A stretch of DNA of 10,000 bases, taken from NCBI RefSeq assembly GCF_020217025.1, contig NZ_JAIWOF010000090.1, positions 1-10,000 of the forward strand, read 5' to 3'. The notes beneath the pieces are model-generated. The model was not told the origin of the DNA, searched no databases, and saw only the letters and a list, made by a program, of their open reading frames with translations. Below, piece after piece: positions 1 to 5,969 of the stretch. The stretch's first letter is position 1. Each line of letters starts with the position of its first letter. The DNA is from Flavobacterium sp. (GTDB lineage: Bacteria > Bacteroidota > Bacteroidia > Flavobacteriales > Flavobacteriaceae). The position numbers and the translations under genes were made by a program.

Positions 1-1422
1 AGCATAAAAATAGTTGGTTGCAGTTTATTTACTCTATTAAGTAGTTGCGGAGCCTATTTTAATCAGCCAGTTACCGTTCAAAAAGCTTCTTATGGAGAAG
101 GAACTCCTGCAACTCTTTCATTAAAATCGTTACCACCACCAAAAGAACAAATTGTTGTAGGTGTTTATAAATTTAGAGACCAAACAGGGCAATATAAACC
201 TTCCGACAATGGAAGTAATTTTAGTACAGCTGTTACACAAGGTTCAACTTCAATTTTGATAAAAGCACTTGAAGATTCAAATTGGTTTATTCCAATTGAA
301 CGAGAAAATTTAGCCAATCTTTTACAAGAAAGAAATATCATTAGATCTACACGACAGGAATATTTAAAAGATCCCAATTCTAAAGATCAACAACTTACTC
401 CACTACTCTATGCGGGAGTTTTATTGGAAGGCGGAATTGTTTCGTATGATTCTAATATTATAACTGGTGGTTTTGGGGCACGCTATTTTGGTGCCGGAAG
501 TTCTACAAGTTATAGACAAGATCGAGTAACGGTTTATCTTCGATTAGTTTCTACCCAAAATGGAAAAATTCTAAAAACAATTTATGTATCTAAAACCATT
601 TTATCACAATCTTTAGATGCAAGTTTATTTCGCTATGTAAAATTTAAAAGATTATTAGAAGTTGAAACAGGTTTTACAAAAAATGAACCTTTGCAATTGG
701 CCGTTACTGAAGCAATTGAAAAAGCGGTTGAAGGTTTAATTGTAGAGGGAATACAAGATAATATTTGGGCTGCGAATGCACCTATTTCAACATTAACTGA
801 AGTTATAAACGAATACAACAAAGAAAAAGAAGAATCAGAATCAACACTACTTTACAAGCGTTATTTTAAAGAGCGTAGAGCAAAATTTGGAATCAACTTA
901 GACGTTGGTGGTTCATTAATTCAAGGTGACTATCCGAGTGCTGTTTTGAAACCCGCGTTACGTGCTGGAATGCGCTATTTTATTATGCCAACGTTTAGTA
1001 TTAATACTTCTGTAAATTTATTTTGGATGAAAAACAAAAACAAATTTGAAGATGCTCACACTTCGTTTGATTTGAATACTGAAGTACTCTTTTTACCCTA
1101 TGATAGATTGACGCCATTTTTCTACATCGGAACAGGTTTAGGAGCAACATCTAGTTATGAATCACCTTATTTTAAAATACAATCAGGAGCAGGTGTTGAA
1201 TATTTAGCAACTGATAATCTAGGAATTCGCATGCTTGGCGAAATAAACTTTACACAATCTGATAAAATTGATAACATCACATCGGGAATTAGAGATGATA
1301 ATTATTGGCGATTTTTCATCAGTGTAAACTATTATTTTCCTCGAAAAAAATATGATGAGAAAGCCATTAAAAAACACATAAAAGATTTATCCATTGAAGC
1401 AACTTCAAATTCAACAAAATAA
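1..1422 (+). CDS. csgG: CsgG curli secretion channel with C-terminal beta-barrel (5' end just outside window)
   Basis: The frame is open from base 1 and encodes 473 residues; the start codon lies just off the left edge. Residues 1-16 are the end of a lipoprotein signal peptide with lipobox LSSC (Cys16, bases 46-48). Residues 48-250 match CsgG, the nonameric outer-membrane pore that exports curli subunits: DQTGQYKP (60-67), NFSTAV (73-78), WFIPIER, NLLQERNIIR and GGFGARYFG are recognisable family segments. E. coli CsgG ends soon after this, but here a charged linker (about 265-294) leads to roughly 150 residues of alternating strands rich in Tyr, Phe and Gly (295-448), which look like an eight-strand outer-membrane barrel, then a Lys-rich tail. 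A TTG at 256 could open a shorter frame, but it would remove the signal peptide and the CsgG N-terminus, so it is not the start. csgE and csgF would be expected upstream, outside the window. The CsgG call is firm; the barrel is inferred from strand pattern. Confidence 0.93.
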   Translation, partial: SIKIVGCSLFTLLSSCGAYFNQPVTVQKASYGEGTPATLSLKSLPPPKEQIVVGVYKFRDQTGQYKPSDNGSNFSTAVTQGSTSILIKALEDSNWFIPIERENLANLLQERNIIRSTRQEYLKDPNSKDQQLTPLLYAGVLLEGGIVSYDSNIITGGFGARYFGAGSSTSYRQDRVTVYLRLVSTQNGKILKTIYVSKTILSQSLDASLFRYVKFKRLLEVETGFTKNEPLQLAVTEAIEKAVEGLIVEGIQDNIWAANAPISTLTEVINEYNKEKEESESTLLYKRYFKERRAKFGINLDVGGSLIQGDYPSAVLKPALRAGMRYFIMPTFSINTSVNLFWMKNKNKFEDAHTSFDLNTEVLFLPYDRLTPFFYIGTGLGATSSYESPYFKIQSGAGVEYLATDNLGIRMLGEINFTQSDKIDNITSGIRDDNYWRFFISVNYYFPRKKYDEKAIKKHIKDLSIEATSNSTK

Positions 1423-1424
1423 TC

Positions 1425-2912
1425 ATGTACAAAATATATAAATTCAGTTTTTTTATCCTAATTCTCTCACTTTCCTATTCTTGTTCGGAAGAAACTATTG
1501 ATGAAACTGGTTTTGGAACAGTAACTGGTCGTGTGGTAGAAGCTGTTACATTTGAACCAATTGAAAATGCTCGTGTTTCATCAAATCCAAATACAAGTGC
1601 TGTTTTTACCGATGAAGATGGATATTTTACAATAGAAAACGTACCAACAGGAGATTATGCTTTTGAAGCTAGAAAAGATGGTTTTATTGCCAAATTTGAA
1701 GCTGGAACCGTACTAAAAGATTTAGAAACAGAATTGGTTTTTGAATTAGAACCTATAGAAGAAATTAACCAATCACCTACTGTACCAGAACTTTTAACAC
1801 CATTAGATAATGCCGAAAATTTAAGCTTAAGTATCAATCTAACCTGGCAATCAACAGATCCAGAAGATGATGAACTAACTTATAAAATTACCCTTCGAAA
1901 TGATATTACAAACGAAATTATTGTTTATGAAGAAATTACAAGTAATTCTTTCACTTTAACAGATTTAAACTACAGCACAAAATATTTTTGGCAAGTTTCT
2001 GTTTCTGATGGAATAAACCCAGAAGTAAATAGCTTAACACAATCATTTAGAACATTAGAATTTCCAAATGCACGTTATCTTTTTACTCGAAAAATTGCGG
2101 ACAACAATGTAATTTTTACTGCTGATGATTCTGGAAATGAATTACAAATTACGTCTGATGCAACCAATAGCTTTAGACCGCGAAAAAATATTCCTGCAAA
2201 TAAAATTGCTTTTTTGAGAACCACTGGCGGACAAGCTCATATTTATACAATGAATCCTGATGGTTCTGATGTTTTTAAAGTAACGGCCGGAATTCCAGCT
2301 GCGGGATTTAATTTGGACTATTACAATTTTAGTTGGAAAAGCAACGGAAGTCAATTGATTTATTCTAATTTTGACAAACTCTACAAAATTAATGTTGATG
2401 GAAGTGGATTAGAATTGATATTTCAAACACCCAATGGAAAATTAATTTCAGAATGTGATTGGAGTATTGATAGTTCGATTATTGCGTTAAAAGTTAACAA
2501 TTTATATGGTTATGAAACAGAAGTCTACGTAATTAATTCAAACGGAATAATTGTAGAAAATGTAATTTCTGGAACTATGGGAGCAATTAGCGGTTTACAT
2601 TTATCAGTTACTAATAACAAATTAGTTTTTACAAGAGATGTTACTGGATTTGAAAGTTTTGATTACCGACAATTGGATTCAAGAATATTCCAATATGATT
2701 TTTTAACAGATACAGCAACAGAAGTAAATGTTCAAAAACCTGCAGGATTTAATGATTTAGAAGTTCGATATTCTCCAAACGAAGCCGAATTACTTTTTGT
2801 AAGCACATCAAATGATGGAATATCCGCTAGAAATATTTTTAAATGCTCGATTGGAATAACAGGTTCAAGATTGCAATTATTTGATAATGGCATCATGCCA
2901 GACTGGAAATAA
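1425..2912 (+). CDS. Probable surface lipoprotein: carboxypeptidase-regulatory-like + FN3-like + TolB/WD40-like propeller
   Basis: This 495-residue protein starts 2 bases after the csgG stop, so it is almost surely cotranscribed with it. Residues 1-19 form a signal peptide (KIYK, then a hydrophobic core) ending in the lipobox SYSC with Cys20. The next residues, SEE, resemble the acidic lipoprotein export signals that send Bacteroidota lipoproteins to the cell surface. Residues about 31-110 form a carboxypeptidase regulatory-like (CNA-B-like) fold, GTVTGRVVEA to TDEDGYFTIENVPTGDY. Residues about 117-212 resemble fibronectin III (LTWQSTDPEDDELTY, YFWQVSVSDG). Residues about 215-495 contain blades of the TolB/WD40-like type, such as HIYTMNPDGSD, LYKINVDGSG and YSPNEAELLFVS, ending in MPDWK. 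No catalytic residues are apparent, so a binding or scaffold role is inferred. Its position suggests an accessory part of the curli-like system, perhaps in anchoring or receiving fibre subunits; this is not proven. Confidence 0.85.
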   Translation: MYKIYKFSFFILILSLSYSCSEETIDETGFGTVTGRVVEAVTFEPIENARVSSNPNTSAVFTDEDGYFTIENVPTGDYAFEARKDGFIAKFEAGTVLKDLETELVFELEPIEEINQSPTVPELLTPLDNAENLSLSINLTWQSTDPEDDELTYKITLRNDITNEIIVYEEITSNSFTLTDLNYSTKYFWQVSVSDGINPEVNSLTQSFRTLEFPNARYLFTRKIADNNVIFTADDSGNELQITSDATNSFRPRKNIPANKIAFLRTTGGQAHIYTMNPDGSDVFKVTAGIPAAGFNLDYYNFSWKSNGSQLIYSNFDKLYKINVDGSGLELIFQTPNGKLISECDWSIDSSIIALKVNNLYGYETEVYVINSNGIIVENVISGTMGAISGLHLSVTNNKLVFTRDVTGFESFDYRQLDSRIFQYDFLTDTATEVNVQKPAGFNDLEVRYSPNEAELLFVSTSNDGISARNIFKCSIGITGSRLQLFDNGIMPDWK

Positions 2913-2936
2913 AAAAAGCAGGTCAAAGACCTGCTT
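2911..2936. terminator. Shared hairpin terminator between convergent operons
   Basis: The 9-base stem 2916-2924 pairs perfectly with 2928-2936 around an AAA loop, starting right after the lipoprotein stop codon. On the plus strand the next T-run only begins at 2950, about 13 bases after the stem. On the minus strand the stem runs directly into seven U residues, two of them inside the stem. It is therefore a textbook intrinsic terminator for the kinase/regulator unit arriving from the right, with a 3' untranslated region of about 185 bases, and a weaker one for csgG. Nothing else convincing was seen in 2937-3120. Confidence 0.8.
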
Positions 2937-3120
2937 AATGTATCCTTAATTTTTTTATTAATAACCAATTAAATATTAAATTAAGAAACACATAGTTTTA
3001 ATAAATTTATACTAAAACTGTGAATACCTTATTTATAATTGGCTAAAATCGAGAATAGCAAAGCTAATTTAGTATTTTATAGTGATAAAAACAAATTATT
3101 AGCTATAAAACACACATACA

Positions 3121-3849
3121 TTATATTGAAAACCATTGCATAAACCTCTTTTCTTTTGAAATACTTACTTCATAATAGAATAACTCTACATTTTTTAATG
3201 ATATTTTAATTCTTGAAGCATTCTTTACATGATGAATATAATCTTTATTAATAATAAATTTTCGATTAATTCTGAAAAACTTGTTATTATCAATCTCTCC
3301 TTCAATTTTTTCTAATGATTTCGGAATTAAAAACTGTCTATTTTCATTAGTAAAAATAAAAGTAGCATTGTTTTCACTAAAGAAATATAAAATATCTTGA
3401 ATTGGAATTTTTTTCAAATGTGTTCCTGAAGCTACCAAATAAGAGTTAACAAAAGTTGATTCATTAAAATTTGACCAACTTATTTCATTATGAAAACCTG
3501 ATTTTAAAGTTGCAATCTTTTCTAATAATCGATTTAATTTACTTTCATCAATTGGTTTTAACAGATAATCAATGGAATTATAATTGAATGCATTTAACGC
3601 ATATTCATCAAATGCAGTGGTAAAAACAATTTTTGAATCAATTTTAATTTTATCCAAAATTTCAAAACAGTTTCCGTCACGTAATTTAATATCCATAAAA
3701 ACAATATCCGGATGTTTGTTTTCTTTTAGCCAAATAGTTGCCTTTTTTACAGAATTCAAAATAACCAAAACTTCAAAGTCATATTGATTCAGAAGTCGCT
3801 CTAATCTGATTCCTGCAGGAATTTCATCTTCTATAATTACAGCTGTCAT
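3121..3849 (-). CDS. LytTR-family response regulator (LytR/AlgR type)
   Basis: This is a 242-residue two-component response regulator that should bind DNA when phosphorylated. Residues 1-115 form a receiver domain: acidic pocket E7-D8, phosphoacceptor Asp53 in FMDIKL, switch residue Thr78 in FTTAFDEYALNAF, and conserved Lys98 in DYLLKP. After a linker, residues about 138-240 are a LytTR DNA-binding domain (KKIPIQDILYFFSENN, FFRINRKFIINKDYI). The length is normal for the family and all key residues are present. Its ATG overlaps the TGA of the upstream kinase in an ATGA, so translation is probably coupled and the two are cognate partners. The regulon cannot be deduced from sequence, but a LytTR-like direct repeat upstream of the kinase gene (5284-5313) points to autoregulation. 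Confidence 0.93.
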   Translation of the reverse strand: MTAVIIEDEIPAGIRLERLLNQYDFEVLVILNSVKKATIWLKENKHPDIVFMDIKLRDGNCFEILDKIKIDSKIVFTTAFDEYALNAFNYNSIDYLLKPIDESKLNRLLEKIATLKSGFHNEISWSNFNESTFVNSYLVASGTHLKKIPIQDILYFFSENNATFIFTNENRQFLIPKSLEKIEGEIDNNKFFRINRKFIINKDYIHHVKNASRIKISLKNVELFYYEVSISKEKRFMQWFSI

Positions 3850-5219
3850 TCTAAATTTAAAATTGGCAATTGAACACTAAAACTATTTTTATCATTGATA
3901 ATAACAATTGACGAATTGGTTAGAATTTCATATCGTTTATTAATATTAACTAAACCAAAATTAGTTGAATCCGTTCTGTTTTTTGAGTTAACTGAATTAT
4001 AAATTACCAAATGATCATTTTTCATATAAATTTTAATCTCAATTGGATTTTCTTCATCTAAATTATTATGCTTGAAAACATTATCAATCAACTCTTGAAT
4101 TGTTGATGATAACACGTATTGATTTTCTGTAAATTCATCAGAAATTGAAAAATTAAATCCATTTTCAAATTTTGCTTTATAAATTTCCAAGTATTCTTTT
4201 ATAAACAATAATTCCACTTTAAGTGAAACAAAATCTTCTTCTTGCTTTTTTAAATAATGTCTGTAAACATTAGCTAAATTATGACCAAAATCAATAGCTT
4301 TCGATGGATTAACTTCTATGAACGAAATTAAAGTATTTAAATTATTAAAGAGAAAATGAGGATTAATTTGGTTTTTAAGTTCTAGATATTGCGCATCTTT
4401 CTGAATATTTTGAAGTTTTAATAACTTCCTTTCACTGATTTGATTTCTGTAATATAAAAATGCATAAATTGAAAGTGAAGAGAATAGCCCAATAAGGTAA
4501 ATTATTAAATATACACCTGGATTTGAATTGAATTTAAACTCTTTCAAAACTAAAATTACAACACTAAAAAAAGAAATTACTACAGAACAAAAAGAACTTA
4601 ATAAAATGTTAGCTATTGTATCAAACTTAAAATAAACAAACAATCGAATGAATAAAAGTGAGAAAACAGGTACTAAAATCATATAGATGATTAAGAACTT
4701 ATTCAATAATATAAATTCATACAAATCATTAATATCTCTATAAATAATCAATAAATACAATGCAAATTCTATAAGGATAACTGATAAAACTAACCCAAAA
4801 TAGTGATGCTTTCTATCTTCAAATTTTAGAATTGAACTATCTTTTTTTTCTAAAACATACAAAACCAAATATTCTAAAAGAAAAATACAAATCCCAAGAA
4901 TTGCCTGCGAAAAAACAGTTGTCAATCTAAAATTTGAATCTCGCAAAATAATGTTTAAAACAAATGAAAAAAGAGAAATGCTAACTAAAGTGGTTAAAGA
5001 TGATAAAAATAATTTCGAAAATAATTTATAGTTCTGCTTCTTTAAATAATCAGAAACATAAACGGAATTAAAGGCAATAATTACAAAAAAACCAAATGAA
5101 AAAATAGTTAAAAAGACATCTTTAAATTCGTTTGTTGTATTTTTTGAAAAAATAAAAACGCCTAAAATAATAACGAACGGAAGAGCTGTTAAGATTAGAA
5201 ACTTTTTAAATAATGACAT
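3846..5219 (-). CDS. LytS/YehU-like sensor histidine kinase with about eight membrane helices
   Basis: This 457-residue inner-membrane kinase has a hydrophobic N-terminal half with roughly eight helices (about 7-25, 36-56, 70-91, 104-123, 140-160, 168-195, 205-226, 236-257) and no sizeable extracytoplasmic sensor domain, so it may sense a membrane or intramembrane signal. A coiled-coil-like linker (258-282) leads to the His_kinase-type phosphoacceptor motif NQINPHFLFNNLN with His288. The ATP-binding part follows, with N-box QELIDNVFKHN (375-385, Asn380) and a glycine box reduced to FGLVNINKRY (421-430), in which the usual GxGL has lost its first Gly. The gene is 96 bases downstream of the yciO-like gene with no terminator between them. 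Its stop overlaps the regulator start. The stimulus is unknown. Confidence 0.9.
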   Translation of the reverse strand: MSLFKKFLILTALPFVIILGVFIFSKNTTNEFKDVFLTIFSFGFFVIIAFNSVYVSDYLKKQNYKLFSKLFLSSLTTLVSISLFSFVLNIILRDSNFRLTTVFSQAILGICIFLLEYLVLYVLEKKDSSILKFEDRKHHYFGLVLSVILIEFALYLLIIYRDINDLYEFILLNKFLIIYMILVPVFSLLFIRLFVYFKFDTIANILLSSFCSVVISFFSVVILVLKEFKFNSNPGVYLIIYLIGLFSSLSIYAFLYYRNQISERKLLKLQNIQKDAQYLELKNQINPHFLFNNLNTLISFIEVNPSKAIDFGHNLANVYRHYLKKQEEDFVSLKVELLFIKEYLEIYKAKFENGFNFSISDEFTENQYVLSSTIQELIDNVFKHNNLDEENPIEIKIYMKNDHLVIYNSVNSKNRTDSTNFGLVNINKRYEILTNSSIVIINDKNSFSVQLPILNLE

Positions 5220-5250
5220 TTATGATAGATTTAAAATTCATTTCAAAAGT

Positions 5251-5258
5251 CACAATTA
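5251..5258 (-). promoter_or_regulatory. Weak candidate -7 element for the kinase/regulator pair
   Basis: On the minus strand this reads TAATTGTG, one base from the Bacteroidota -7 consensus TAnnTTTG, about 30 bases ahead of the kinase ATG. The -33 position shows only a T-rich stretch and no TTG, so unaided recognition would be poor. That would fit an activator-dependent promoter with the direct repeat at 5284-5313 just upstream. It could also be chance in AT-rich DNA. Confidence 0.3.
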
Positions 5259-5283
5259 CGTTTCAATATTCTAAAAAAATAAT

Positions 5284-5313
5284 AGTGAATGAGCTAAATT
5301 TAAAAGTGAATGA
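5284..5313 (-). promoter_or_regulatory. Candidate LytTR operator: perfect 9-base direct repeat, 12-base spacer
   Basis: AGTGAATGA occurs at 5284-5292 and again at 5305-5313 (TCATTCACT twice on the minus strand), separated by exactly 12 bases, a 21-base or two-helical-turn period. One further flanking base pattern (AAxAGTGAATGA) is also shared. LytTR regulators such as AgrA and ComE bind pairs of 9-base direct repeats with 12-13 base spacers. The repeat lies between the yciO-like stop and the kinase start, 65 bases ahead of the kinase ATG. The identity of the binding protein is inferred. Confidence 0.5.
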
Positions 5314-5315
5314 AT

Positions 5316-5936
5316 TTACAAAACATCCAAACTCCCTTTTCCTTCACGAATTACTTCAGGCTCATAACCAGTTAAATCAATAATAGTTGAAGCTACATTA
5401 TCACCATAACCACCGTCGATAACCAAATCTACTTTATTATTCCATTTTTCGAAGATTAATTCTGGATCGGTTGAATATTCAATTACCTCATCTTCATCGT
5501 GAATTGAGGTTGAAACAATAGGGTTTCCTAAAAGTTTTACGATTTCACGAGCAATGTTGTTATCAGGAACACGAATACCAACGGTTTTCTTTTTTCTGAA
5601 TTCTTTTGGTAAATCGTTATTTCCTGGTAAAATAAACGTGTATGGTCCAGGTAAAGCGCGTTTTAAAATTTTAAATGTAGAAGTATCAATTTGTTTCACA
5701 TAATCAGAAAGATTACTCAAATCGGAACAAACGAAAGAAAAATTGGCTTTTTCTAATTTAATGCCTTTGATTTTGGCAATTTTCTCTAACGCACGAGAAT
5801 GGGTAATATCACAACCAAGACCATAAACGGTATCTGTTGGATAAATAACTAATCCACCATTTCGTAAAACCTCAACTACTTTTTTAATAGCAGCTTCGCT
5901 TGGTTTGTCTTCGTATATTTTTATGATTTCTGACAT
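5316..5936 (-). CDS. yciO: Sua5/YciO/YrdC-family protein, YciO subgroup (often annotated threonylcarbamoyl-AMP synthase)
   Basis: This is a 206-residue cytoplasmic protein of the double-stranded-RNA-binding-like YrdC fold. Visible motifs are PTDTVYGLGCD (33-43), PGPYTFIL (96-103), VGIRVPDN (119-126), NPIVSTS (138-144), ASTIIDLTG (182-190) and VIREGKG (195-201). True TsaC/Sua5 enzymes make threonylcarbamoyl-AMP for the t6A37 modification of tRNA and carry KxR and SxN motifs. Here the corresponding places read K55-I-K57 and S144-I-H146. Together with the length, the ANFSFVCSDLSNLSDY segment (64-79) and YTFIL, this fits E. coli YciO better than TsaC. The family call is safe; TsaC activity is not. 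The gene begins 33 bases after the helicase stop, so the two are probably cotranscribed. There is no Sua5 C-terminal domain. Confidence 0.88.
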   Translation of the reverse strand: MSEIIKIYEDKPSEAAIKKVVEVLRNGGLVIYPTDTVYGLGCDITHSRALEKIAKIKGIKLEKANFSFVCSDLSNLSDYVKQIDTSTFKILKRALPGPYTFILPGNNDLPKEFRKKKTVGIRVPDNNIAREIVKLLGNPIVSTSIHDEDEVIEYSTDPELIFEKWNNKVDLVIDGGYGDNVASTIIDLTGYEPEVIREGKGSLDVL

Positions 5937-5969
5937 CTTATTTTTTGTTTCAAGTTAATCTAAAAACTT

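Noticed and set aside
256..258. TTG as a start codon for csgG
   Set aside because: The frame continues upstream with a lipobox and the conserved CsgG N-terminal segment, so the true start is left of base 1.
997..1008. Palindrome AGTATTAATACT
   Set aside because: It is AT-rich, lies inside the csgG barrel coding sequence, and needs no explanation beyond chance.
2142..2354. Minus-strand open frame of 70 codons
   Set aside because: It is a shadow of the lipoprotein gene in another frame, with no protein-like character.
3062..3104. Inverted repeat AGCTAAT/ATTAGCT downstream of the response regulator
   Set aside because: The arms are 7 AT-rich bases around a 29-base loop with no U-tract; too weak to call a terminator or structured RNA.
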